NCBI RefSeq assembly: GCF_000385175.1
Contig: NZ_ARQJ01000016.1
Span: 1-45,477 of the forward strand
DNA: 45,477 nt
Direction: 5' to 3'
Source: Salinicoccus albus DSM 19776
GTDB taxonomy: Bacteria; Bacillota; Bacilli; Staphylococcales; Salinicoccaceae
The notes under the pieces were generated by a model, which worked only from the letters and a program-made list of their open reading frames with translations, had not been told where the DNA came from and ran no database searches. Made by a program: the position numbers and the translations under genes. This document shows, in pieces, positions 1 through 8,024 of the stretch. How positions within the stretch are numbered: position 1 is the first letter of the stretch; each line of letters starts with the position of its first letter.

Positions 1-271
1 TTAAGCGGGGCCGGATTCACTCATGATTACCAAGTATACGACTCGAGGCGAACACCGGATCACCTACACTGGCTGCATACTGTACTATCTAATGCGAAAG
101 CCTTTGTCGGCGGTACTTTCCACGGGTTTGGATTCGAAACACCTGCAATCCTATCTGGATGAATTTTGTTATCGATTCAATCGTCGAAAATTTGAAGGTG
201 AGTGGTTTAGCCGCTTAATTGCTTTATGTGCCAAATCTACAACGATCACTCATTCTGAGCTAGTGGGATAA
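1..271 (+). pseudogene. IS1595-family transposase remnant, 3' end, frameshifted
   Basis: Frame 1 from base 1 reads HLHWLHTVLSNAKAFVGGTFHG. At about 132-140 the reading shifts to the frame that continues DSKHLQSYLDEFCYRFNRR and ends at the stop near 271. The combination of a W-x-H segment, a GTFHG box and a final YLDEFCYRFNRR is typical of the C-terminal end of IS1595 (ISXO2-like) transposases. Only the last ~90 codons lie in the window, the 5' part being outside or lost. The frameshift makes an active enzyme unlikely. No terminal inverted repeat was identified with confidence. Confidence 0.75.
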
Positions 272-301
272 TCATTTAATATTATACAATTTCTCAGAAC
301 T

Positions 302-361
302 CTATGTGATATTTACATAGTTTAAATGATTTAAAATAATACCTATGTTAAAATTACATAG
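302..361. promoter_or_regulatory. Two identical inverted repeats, CTATGT-N7-ACATAG
   Basis: Bases 302-320 and 343-361 each read CTATGT, seven A/T-rich bases, ACATAG. The half-sites are identical in both copies and the centres are 41 bases apart, close to four helical turns. They lie 45-105 bases upstream of the ATP-grasp gene that starts at 406. The arrangement suggests a pair of operators for a dimeric repressor or activator; the ATGT...ACAT core resembles PadR-type sites. No regulator gene is adjacent in this window, so the binding protein is unknown. Confidence 0.45.
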
Positions 362-405
362 ATATCTCAAAAATTTAGTTAAATTGTAATAAGAAAGGAC
401 AGAAT

Positions 406-2085
406 ATGACTTACACAAATGATGATCGATTTTTAAGTCACCTTAAAAATTGTATTCCTGAAAATGCCCATAACTATATGCTGAGTACATACACAATTAT
501 TCTCGAGGCATGGAGAAGGGGACTTGATGTGGACATCAAAATCATCAAACAAAGATCTGGCATTATAGCTCCAAACTACTCCATTAGTGATGGTCAAAAA
601 ACACACAAGTTTAATGTGACCCGTGGCGATCTTGTATCACCAGAAGCAACAAAGATTGCTATGAACAAACATCTTACCAAAGAATATTTATTGAAAGCTG
701 ATGTTGAAACACCTAAAGGCGACAATTTTGATGAAAAAAATACCGACGATGAGATTTTAGACTTTGCTAACCAGGCGGGTTATCCGCTTGTATTAAAACC
801 AGTCGATGGTACCGGCGGAAAAGGCGTCATTGCTAATATTAAAAACGAAGCGGAGATGAAACATGCAATTCAGCATGTACGAGAAGAGCTTAATAATTCA
901 AATGTGATTGTTGAACAGCATTTTGAGGGAGAAGACCACCGCCTTTATGTAGTTGATGGTCAAGTGGTCGGGGTATTTAAACGTGATCCGGCCAGCGTTG
1001 AAGGCAATGGTAAGGATTCCATTCAAAAGCTTTTAAAACAGAAGAATGAAGCACGCATGAAAATTCCTTCAGTTAAAGGTACGCCTATAAAAGTAGACTC
1101 TGAAACAAAAGAATTGCTCAGGCGACTTGGTTATACTATGCAGTCAGTACCAGCTGAAGGAGAAAGTGTCTTCCTTAAATCAAAAAGTAATGTTTCTTCC
1201 GGCGGAGAAGCAGTGGATGTAACCGATGAAACAACGGATGAAATGAAGCAAATCGCAGTCAATGCTGCAAAAGCAATACCTAGCCTGGTGCAGGGCGGCA
1301 TCGATATGATGATCGATCGGCAAAACAATAAAGGGGTTGTTATTGAGATTAATTCAAGACCCCATATCAGGACACACCTGTATCCATCTTATGGAAAAGC
1401 CAGAGACATCCCTACAGCCATCATCGATTACTACTTCCCAGAAACTAAAGGGTATGACCGTGCAGAACCGAATCAGCTGTATATCGATTATGATTTTATC
1501 TATGATGCCGCCCTGTCAAGGACGGCCGCAAACATAGAATTACCGAAACTGCCTAAATCTCCGATTGTATTAAAGCGATATGAAATAAAAGGGACTGATT
1601 ACTCCGATCGTTTCGCCAAACGCGTTCGACGCCTTGCGTTCAATAACAAAGTGCATGGTCATATAAAATCCTTGCAAAGTTCGAATATCGGAATCGTTGC
1701 TGGAGGAAATGAAAAAGATGTGCAAGCATTTGTTGATCAGTTGAAACAATATGCAACCCGCAATTCTAAGTCAGCAAAACTCATTGAGAAGAACAGGAAA
1801 ACACCGATAAAACATGGATTTCATATTATAGATACGGATTCAGTTCAAACAAGCAGCAGTGATACTGCCGGCACGTCAGATACTTATCTTGAAAAATACA
1901 GTAAGTTAAAAGATGATTATCAAAAATTAGTAAAAAAACTAGCTGAATACGAACAAGAAGAAAATATGAGAACACTGACCGAAAAGCAAAATAAACAATT
2001 GAAAAAAAGACTTGGCCACATTGAGAACAGTTCCTCATGGAAAGTCACTAAACCGATTAGATATATCGGAGGGAAATTCAAGTAA
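406..2085 (+). CDS. CphA-like ATP-grasp / degenerate acylphosphatase fusion protein
   Basis: A 559-residue relative of the three minus-strand fusions at 3245-7997. Residues ~85-350 form an ATP-grasp domain like the ligase core of cyanophycin synthetase: KPVDGTGGKG near residue 131, EGNGKDS, NVSSGGEAVDVTDE, GGID and the metal-binding EINSRP. Such enzymes activate a carboxylate as acyl phosphate and join it to an amine; the substrate here is unknown. Residues ~388-475 keep the acylphosphatase-like fold, but the catalytic Arg and Asn positions appear replaced (Ala and Ser). A coiled coil (~494-541) precedes a C-terminal NSSSWKVTKPIR motif. Start is the ATG 10 bases after AAAGGA. It is more AT-rich than its paralogues, faces the operon tail to tail, and has its own upstream repeats, which suggests separate acquisition. 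Confidence 0.85.
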   Translation: MTYTNDDRFLSHLKNCIPENAHNYMLSTYTIILEAWRRGLDVDIKIIKQRSGIIAPNYSISDGQKTHKFNVTRGDLVSPEATKIAMNKHLTKEYLLKADVETPKGDNFDEKNTDDEILDFANQAGYPLVLKPVDGTGGKGVIANIKNEAEMKHAIQHVREELNNSNVIVEQHFEGEDHRLYVVDGQVVGVFKRDPASVEGNGKDSIQKLLKQKNEARMKIPSVKGTPIKVDSETKELLRRLGYTMQSVPAEGESVFLKSKSNVSSGGEAVDVTDETTDEMKQIAVNAAKAIPSLVQGGIDMMIDRQNNKGVVIEINSRPHIRTHLYPSYGKARDIPTAIIDYYFPETKGYDRAEPNQLYIDYDFIYDAALSRTAANIELPKLPKSPIVLKRYEIKGTDYSDRFAKRVRRLAFNNKVHGHIKSLQSSNIGIVAGGNEKDVQAFVDQLKQYATRNSKSAKLIEKNRKTPIKHGFHIIDTDSVQTSSSDTAGTSDTYLEKYSKLKDDYQKLVKKLAEYEQEENMRTLTEKQNKQLKKRLGHIENSSSWKVTKPIRYIGGKFK

Positions 2086-2113
2086 AAAGCCGCTTTTGAG
2101 CGGCTTTTTACTT
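2080..2113. terminator. Bidirectional intrinsic terminator
   Basis: A perfect 15-bp stem, AAGTAAAAAGCCGCT with its complement, closes a 4-base loop. A-rich and T-rich flanks exist on both strands. It lies between the convergent genes ending at 2085 and 2128, and the stop codon of the left gene is inside the stem. Confidence 0.85.
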
Positions 2114-2127
2114 GTTTATATGGTATT

Positions 2128-3159
2128 CTATTTCAATTCAATTTCCGGCATCCAGTTTTTGAATCTGCTCGATAATTCACTATAAACTTCCAGGGAATCA
2201 AATTCATCATGCGCTGTTTTAATATACGGATTCTTTTCAATATATTCCAGTAAGTGATGCATCTGATACCGATTCTTCTTATTCGCATCTACAAAAGTAA
2301 GGTCGAGTACGGGATTATCAGCTTTAACTTTGCCTGATTCCTTTGAAATATCTAAAGATATTGTTCCGCCAATTTGTCTGTACAACCCTTTTTGTCCTGA
2401 ATAGAAATTACCTAATGAGTAAATCACAAATGTTTTTTTACCTCTGGAGTTAGTTATCCACTCTGCTGGCTGAAGCACGTGAGAGTGGTGACCGATAATG
2501 ATATCTGCACCTGCATCTGAGACAGATCTTGCAGTATCTTTCTGTACCTCACTGGGGAGCAAGGAATACTCTGTCCCAAAATGGATAGATACAATTACAA
2601 CATCAGGCTTTTGTTCCTTTCTAAGGCGCTCAATATCAGCTCTGACTCTCTTAATCTTTCCAGCTATGATACGATTCAGAAGGTATTCTTTGCCTTTAGG
2701 AGGGAAATCACCGAATGTCGTCCTGCTATAAGACAGGAATGCACATTTAATACCATTGGCTTCAATGACCCTAAATTCTTTCCTGTCCTCTTCTGATTTA
2801 TGCGAACCTACATACATCAGCCCTGCTGTTTCTATATTTTCAATGGATTTTATCGCGCCTTCTTCTCCAAAATCCATTGTATGGTTGTTAGAATTCGTTA
2901 CTATGTCTGTTGAAAATGACTTTAGATTCTCAGCAAGTTCAACGGGATTGTTAAATTTTGGGAATGAAGTGATCCCCATTTCTTCACCTGCTACTAATGT
3001 TTCTAAATTGACCACTGAGATATCTCCGGCTTCCAGTAACTTTTTCGCAGGCGCCATTTTATCTTTAAAATCATATCCGCCATCCCCGGTCTTGCTAATA
3101 TTATAGATTCTGTCGTGAAGTAAAACGTCACCAGTCGCTGTTAATTTCAGCTTAGCCAT
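2128..3159 (-). CDS. CapA-family (PGA_cap) metallophosphatase-like protein
   Basis: About 343 residues of the CapA/PgsA family, proteins required for poly-gamma-glutamate capsule synthesis. Family motifs seen are TATGDVLLHD at the N-terminus, VNLET, NSNNHTMDFGE, SIHFGTEY and GHHSHVLQP, consistent with the calcineurin-like metal site. The reading frame opens with TTG-ATG; the ATG at 3159 sits 7 bases after GAGGAG and is preferred. Unlike typical membrane-anchored CapA/PgsA there is no N-terminal hydrophobic segment, so a cytoplasmic location is likely. It is the last gene of the polymer operon, ~85 bases after an ATP-grasp fusion, supporting a role with a glutamate-like or other amide-linked polymer. 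Its exact activity is unknown even in the family. Confidence 0.85.
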   Translation of the reverse strand: MAKLKLTATGDVLLHDRIYNISKTGDGGYDFKDKMAPAKKLLEAGDISVVNLETLVAGEEMGITSFPKFNNPVELAENLKSFSTDIVTNSNNHTMDFGEEGAIKSIENIETAGLMYVGSHKSEEDRKEFRVIEANGIKCAFLSYSRTTFGDFPPKGKEYLLNRIIAGKIKRVRADIERLRKEQKPDVVIVSIHFGTEYSLLPSEVQKDTARSVSDAGADIIIGHHSHVLQPAEWITNSRGKKTFVIYSLGNFYSGQKGLYRQIGGTISLDISKESGKVKADNPVLDLTFVDANKKNRYQMHHLLEYIEKNPYIKTAHDEFDSLEVYSELSSRFKNWMPEIELK

Positions 3160-3244
3160 CAAAAAACTCCTCGCCCATTATGTTATGTAAATCGTGAAGA
3201 CATCAATGTACGCCTCACAACCTGTTTTACAATTATATAAATCA

Positions 3245-4675
3245 TTACTGTCTGATTTCAAACCCGATACGTACGCGTTTATCCCACTTATATTCCCGGA
3301 TATTTTCTACTTCCGCCCGTTTTGGTCCTTCATAACAAATATCCTTGAATGCATCCACTTTTTCTTTGTCAGTTGAAGCGACAACCACCACTACATTACC
3401 GTCTTTCAAATTCTTCACATAGCCATGCAATCCTTGACGAACGGCCTGGTTTTCAGCCCAGATTCTATAGCCGACGTTCTGTACTTTGCCGGAAATTACA
3501 TAGCGTTTGGCGTATAATTCACCCACAGGTGCATCGGTGATTTCTATCTCTTTGATGGCATTGCTTCTGAACTGCTGCAGAATACTTTTATAATCGAAAT
3601 ATAATTGATTACTCTTTACTGTATCTTTGGTTTCTTGGAAATAATAATCGATAATCTTCTCTGCGATGTTCTGATGTTCCCCGTGCATTGGAAACACATG
3701 AAGTGCACTGCCGGCAGTTACATTAATCTCAATCACTGATGCTGTATCTGCACTTACTATCATATCTATGCCTGCATGATGCAAACCCGGGACAGCCTTT
3801 ACTGCATTGATGGCGGCCGCTTTCACATCTGGCCGCAAATCATTGGTCACATCGACGGAATCACCGCCTGCCGACATGTTGCTCTCTCCTTTGAGATAAA
3901 CCAGCTGGTCTGTTTTAGGGATATCGGTCAGCTGCAAATTTTGTCTGGTCAGATAATCTTTCATCCTGTCATCAATCTTCATCAGACGGGTTGAGGTATG
4001 CGGATTTTCTTTTCTGATTTCATTCTTATCATTAATCAGTTCTTCGATCGTCTTTGAGCCGTCACCGGTGACATTGGCTGGAGTCCGTTTGGTTGCAGCA
4101 ACGACTTCATTCCCTGCTACGTACACTCTCATGTCTTCACCAGATATATGCTGTTCAACTAAAAAGTCGGTATAATCAAAATTCGATTGAATGTATGCCA
4201 GATTCTCTCTGAACATTTCTTCAGTCCGGATATTGGTCGTCACCCCTTTACCCAGGCTGCCAAATGTCGGTTTCAGTACGTACGGACCTTCTTGTTGAAA
4301 TACAGAATCTATCACTTCATCCACCGGAGTATTACTCGTGAAACCGAAACCTTCCGGGACCGGTACACCTGCATATTTAAGATACTTCTTCGTCAATGCC
4401 TTGTCCGTGCCAATATCCACCGCTTCATTGGCCACTTTATCCCCGCGGGTCCGGTAAAAGAAGTGTGTTTTATCTTCAGAAGTGAGCGAGAAGAGTTTAC
4501 CTTTCGGGTCAAATCCGATACGTTTCAGATCCGTTTTATCCGTATTCGTTTCATAGAACTTTAAGGATAAGCCTCTTCTCCAGCCTTCTAAAGCCAGCAG
4601 ATACGAATCGATATTAAAACGGCGCACACCTGCAAGCATTTCTTTCGACAGCCAGCTCGGATAGATTTCTGTCAT
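3245..4675 (-). CDS. CphA-like ATP-grasp / acylphosphatase fusion (catalytic residues intact)
   Basis: 476 residues. The ATP-grasp region (~85-350) has KPTFGSLGKGV, PANVTGDGSKT, NMSAGGDSVDVTND, HAGIDMIV and the metal-binding EIN. The C-terminal ~90 residues are an acylphosphatase: GKVQNVGYR holds the phosphate-binding loop and conserved Arg, and YVKNLKDG holds the conserved Asn. This is the only one of the four paralogues in the window with both catalytic positions. It lacks the C-terminal coiled coil and SWK motif of the others and ends directly after the domain. Start ATG follows GGAGGGGAG by five bases. It probably catalyses carboxylate-amine ligation, with the acylphosphatase possibly hydrolysing acyl-phosphate intermediates; both statements are inference. 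Confidence 0.87.
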   Translation of the reverse strand: MTEIYPSWLSKEMLAGVRRFNIDSYLLALEGWRRGLSLKFYETNTDKTDLKRIGFDPKGKLFSLTSEDKTHFFYRTRGDKVANEAVDIGTDKALTKKYLKYAGVPVPEGFGFTSNTPVDEVIDSVFQQEGPYVLKPTFGSLGKGVTTNIRTEEMFRENLAYIQSNFDYTDFLVEQHISGEDMRVYVAGNEVVAATKRTPANVTGDGSKTIEELINDKNEIRKENPHTSTRLMKIDDRMKDYLTRQNLQLTDIPKTDQLVYLKGESNMSAGGDSVDVTNDLRPDVKAAAINAVKAVPGLHHAGIDMIVSADTASVIEINVTAGSALHVFPMHGEHQNIAEKIIDYYFQETKDTVKSNQLYFDYKSILQQFRSNAIKEIEITDAPVGELYAKRYVISGKVQNVGYRIWAENQAVRQGLHGYVKNLKDGNVVVVVASTDKEKVDAFKDICYEGPKRAEVENIREYKWDKRVRIGFEIRQ

Positions 4676-4702
4676 AAAAGCTCCCCTCCGTAACTTTAGA
4701 AA

Positions 4703-6358
4703 CTACTTCGATTTATCCCTATTGTTTCTGACTTTTGCACTGAGTGTTCTTAAAGGATTCGTATATTTCCATGATGTACTGTTCAATATATGTTTATTAT
4801 CTTTGACGACTCTGTCCCGCTGCTTTCTCTGGTGTTTCAAGTCTTTCTCCATCTTGCGTACAGCATGTTGGACGGACTTCAAACTGTTCGCATTATATCT
4901 CTCTGTGATTTCAAAACCGACGGTCACGGGTTCATCCCAATGTTCTTCAGTAATATCATCTACCCGTGAAGCATTGGGATAATTCGCGATCTGCGCCTTG
5001 AAGTCATCAATCGCATCCTTGTCTGTACCGGCGATGATAACCTCGATTTCGTCGAACACCATATTTTTCACATAGCCGTGCAGATTTCTATCCAATGCAT
5101 GCTTCTTAAGGAAACGATGATAGCTGTTCCGCTGGACGTTGCCCCTCACCACAAAACGTTTGGCATACAGCTCTCCCATCGGTGCCGGTGATACTTCCAC
5201 TTCGAGTGCCGACCGGTTCTCTAGCGGCTCCAGTATATTGATCAAATCGAAATACACCCTCGATTCCGATGTATCCATCCCGGCGGTTTCAGGAAAATAG
5301 TAGTCGATAATCGCACCGGGAATGTCGCGCGACTTGCCTTTTAATGGAAACAGTGCCCCGCCGATCTGGGCGGTCGGGTTCAATTCGATGACCACCCCGG
5401 GCACATCCTGCCCCCTGTTCTGATTGACGATAATATCGACGCCGCCATGATATAATCCTGGCACTGCTTTTAAGGCATTGATGGCAATTTCGGCAAACGC
5501 TTCCGGCAGTTCATCCGTGACATCAATCGGGTCCCCGCCTGAAGAAACGTTTGTCTTTTGTCTGAGGTAAATGACCTCTCCTTTTTCGGGGATGCTCGTC
5601 ATAGCATAGCCGGCTTCCTGAATGAATTCCAGAATTTCAATATCGGTTTCGATCAGACAGCTGTTGAGCCGCGCATTTTTCCTGCGCTCTCTGTTCTTCA
5701 GATTAATCAGTTCTTCAATATCATGCCGGCCGTCACCGACAATATTCGCCGGCACGCGATTATACGCGGCAACGACTTTGTCTTCGACCGCATAAATCCG
5801 GTATTCCTTGCCTTCCACGTGCTGTTCGACCACGAGTTCCTGGTACCCCAGCTCATGGCGCACATAATCGAGTGCTTTTTGGAAGCCTGCATCGCTGCTA
5901 ATGTTGGTCACTACCCCGTCCCCGAGACTGGCATTGGTCGGTTTAAGCACGAGGGGGTACTCAATCGATTTCGCATAGCTGAATATGTCTTCATCTGTTG
6001 CATTTTCGGTAAAGCCTTTACCGTGTGGCACAGGGACACCTGCTTTTGCCAATGCCTCTTTTGTATCATCCTTCTCAGAGCCGATTTCAACCGCTTCATT
6101 GGAGACTTTATCCCCCCTGGTACGGAAGAAATAATGGGTCCGTTCTTGTGAAGCGAGCGAAAAAAGTCTGCCCGGCGGATTTACGCCGAAAACGATCATA
6201 TCATCAAAATGTTCAGAGTCTTTAGTGTACCATTTTAACTGCAGTCCTCTCCGCCAGCCTTCCAATGCTACTGCAAACGCATCAAGACGTGTCTTTCTGG
6301 CGTTTTTTACAATATCATTAGTCAGCTGGGGCAGGCTGATCCCCTGATCCTCTTCCAT
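4703..6358 (-). CDS. CphA-like ATP-grasp / acylphosphatase-like fusion with C-terminal coiled coil
   Basis: About 551 residues. ATP-grasp motifs are KPTNASLGDGV, PANIVGDGRHDI, NVSSGGDPIDVTDE, HGGVDIIV and ELNPTAQ. The acylphosphatase-like domain (~385-475) reads GNVQRNSYHR, so His occupies the usual catalytic Arg position, while the Asn in YVKNM is kept; hydrolase activity is doubtful. A coiled coil (~485-525) leads to the motif NSTSWKYTNPLR near the end. The frame opens at 6364, but the ATG at 6358 lies 7 bases after GAGGGGG and matches the start of the paralogue at 7997, so it is preferred. It is separated by 13 and 27 bases from the flanking fusion genes, clearly one operon. Likely a cytoplasmic amino-acid or carboxylate ligase. 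Confidence 0.86.
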   Translation of the reverse strand: MEEDQGISLPQLTNDIVKNARKTRLDAFAVALEGWRRGLQLKWYTKDSEHFDDMIVFGVNPPGRLFSLASQERTHYFFRTRGDKVSNEAVEIGSEKDDTKEALAKAGVPVPHGKGFTENATDEDIFSYAKSIEYPLVLKPTNASLGDGVVTNISSDAGFQKALDYVRHELGYQELVVEQHVEGKEYRIYAVEDKVVAAYNRVPANIVGDGRHDIEELINLKNRERRKNARLNSCLIETDIEILEFIQEAGYAMTSIPEKGEVIYLRQKTNVSSGGDPIDVTDELPEAFAEIAINALKAVPGLYHGGVDIIVNQNRGQDVPGVVIELNPTAQIGGALFPLKGKSRDIPGAIIDYYFPETAGMDTSESRVYFDLINILEPLENRSALEVEVSPAPMGELYAKRFVVRGNVQRNSYHRFLKKHALDRNLHGYVKNMVFDEIEVIIAGTDKDAIDDFKAQIANYPNASRVDDITEEHWDEPVTVGFEITERYNANSLKSVQHAVRKMEKDLKHQRKQRDRVVKDNKHILNSTSWKYTNPLRTLSAKVRNNRDKSK

Positions 6359-6377
6359 TGTCATTCCCCCTCATCTA

Positions 6378-7997
6378 TTATTTCTGTTTGAATTTTTTAA
6401 TGACCCCGCCAACGATACGTACCGGCAGCGTAATTTTCCAGGATGTGCTGTTATGGAATTTCCTGCGTTCCACTTCCGCTTGTTTGCGTTCGAATTCCAG
6501 AATGTCCAATTCCTGCTTATGTTCCTTCAGTTCTCTCAGCTGTGTCTTCAGATCCGCCTTGATCTCAAAGCCCATTTTGATCGGTGCTTCGTAGACTTCC
6601 TGGCGCACTTCAATCACCTGGGCCCTTTCCTCGTCCTCCCAGAGACCATTTTCAAAATCATCCACCATTTCTGGATCCGTGCCTGCAGCCACGACTTCAA
6701 TATCGCCGTTTTCCATGTTCATGACAAAGCCGTGCAAATAGCGTTCAAACGCCTGTTTGCGGAGGCCCCGGTGATAGCCGAGATCCTGGACATTACCGAT
6801 GACCGTATATTTCTTCGCATAAATCGTGTCCCGCGGGGAAGGCGTCACCGTCGTCGTACTGGCATCTCTCGCCTGAAGCGGATCAAGGACATCATGATAA
6901 TCAAAATAGGTCCGCTTCTTATTTGTGGTCCTGTCTTTGGTTTCCGGGAAATAATGATCGATGATTGCTGCAGGCACATCTCTCGGTTCACCTTTGATCG
7001 GGAACAGAAGACCGCCGAGCTGGGACGTCGGATTAATTTCGATCACGCTGCCCGAGCCGTCCTTCACAATCATGTCGACTGCGCCATGCGTCAGTCCGGG
7101 AACGGCTTTAATCGCCTGTACCGCCAGCGCTTTGACATCCGGTGATAATGTATCGAAAACATCGACAGGGTCGCCGCCAATGGATATATTCGCCTTATCG
7201 CTGAGATAGACCTGTTCCCCATCTTTGGGCACTGTATTTTCTGTGTATGCTTTTCGCCCGATGTACGCTCTCAGTTCACCATTCACTTTAATCGGACAGC
7301 TGACCAGACGGGGGTTTTCATTTCTCACATCATTTTTCATACTGACCAGCTCTTTGATGGTATGTCTGCCATCTCCCATTACGTTCGGGGGGACACGGTG
7401 CATTGCCGCCACTACTGCATTATCCACAACGTACAAGCGATAGTCTTCTCCCGGTATATGCTGTTCGACAATCACATTCCTGTAATTGAGCGCTGTGCGC
7501 ACCTCTGTCAGGGCATGCTCAAGCTCTCCGGCACTTGTTATATTGGAGACGACGCCTCTGCCAAAACTGCCGTCCGTTGGTTTCAGAACGACCGGATAAC
7601 CGACGGTTTCAGCATAATTCATAATGCTTTCATCAGACGCCGCTTCAGCGAACTGTTTTCCTTCCGGGACAGAGACTTGCGCCCTTTTTAACACCTGTTT
7701 CGTCTTTTCCTTATCTTTACCGGTGGCCACTGCTTCATTTGTCACTTCATCGCCGCGGGAGCGGAAGAAATAATGCGTCCTCTCTTTTGAGCTGAGTGAA
7801 AACAGCTGGCCCGGGCGATCCACATACCATGTATGCATGTCTTTGAACTTCTCGGAATCCTTGACATGCCATTTTAAAGTCAAGCCGCGTCTCCAGCCTT
7901 CGAGTGATACCACATAAGCATCCAGGAAGTTCCCCCGTACTTCAGACAAGATGTCATTCGACAAATGCGGCAGCCATTCCGTGTTGATCTCTTCCAT
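6378..7997 (-). CDS. CphA-like ATP-grasp / acylphosphatase-like fusion with C-terminal coiled coil
   Basis: 539 residues. The ATP-grasp region shows KPTDGSFGRGV, PPNVMGDGRHTI, NISIGGDPVDVFD, HGAVDMIV and EINPTSQ. The acylphosphatase-like segment reads GNVQDLGYHR with His at the catalytic Arg position, and keeps the Asn in FVMNMENG, so it is probably impaired. A charged coiled coil (~478-515) is followed by NSTSWKITLPVR and a basic tail. Start ATG lies 8 bases after AGGAGG. It is the first of three tandem fusion genes in transcription order and follows the TupA-like gene by 27 bases. Three retained copies suggest different acceptor or donor substrates rather than redundancy. Confidence 0.87.
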   Translation of the reverse strand: MEEINTEWLPHLSNDILSEVRGNFLDAYVVSLEGWRRGLTLKWHVKDSEKFKDMHTWYVDRPGQLFSLSSKERTHYFFRSRGDEVTNEAVATGKDKEKTKQVLKRAQVSVPEGKQFAEAASDESIMNYAETVGYPVVLKPTDGSFGRGVVSNITSAGELEHALTEVRTALNYRNVIVEQHIPGEDYRLYVVDNAVVAAMHRVPPNVMGDGRHTIKELVSMKNDVRNENPRLVSCPIKVNGELRAYIGRKAYTENTVPKDGEQVYLSDKANISIGGDPVDVFDTLSPDVKALAVQAIKAVPGLTHGAVDMIVKDGSGSVIEINPTSQLGGLLFPIKGEPRDVPAAIIDHYFPETKDRTTNKKRTYFDYHDVLDPLQARDASTTTVTPSPRDTIYAKKYTVIGNVQDLGYHRGLRKQAFERYLHGFVMNMENGDIEVVAAGTDPEMVDDFENGLWEDEERAQVIEVRQEVYEAPIKMGFEIKADLKTQLRELKEHKQELDILEFERKQAEVERRKFHNSTSWKITLPVRIVGGVIKKFKQK

Positions 7998-8024
7998 TCA
8001 TGCTTCCTCCTCTGATACAATCCT

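Noticed and set aside
5558-6151. Plus-strand open frame of 197 codons
   Set aside because: Antisense to another ATP-grasp fusion, same reasoning.
6453-7145. Plus-strand open frame of 230 codons
   Set aside because: Shadow of an ATP-grasp fusion gene; no recognisable motifs or ribosome site.
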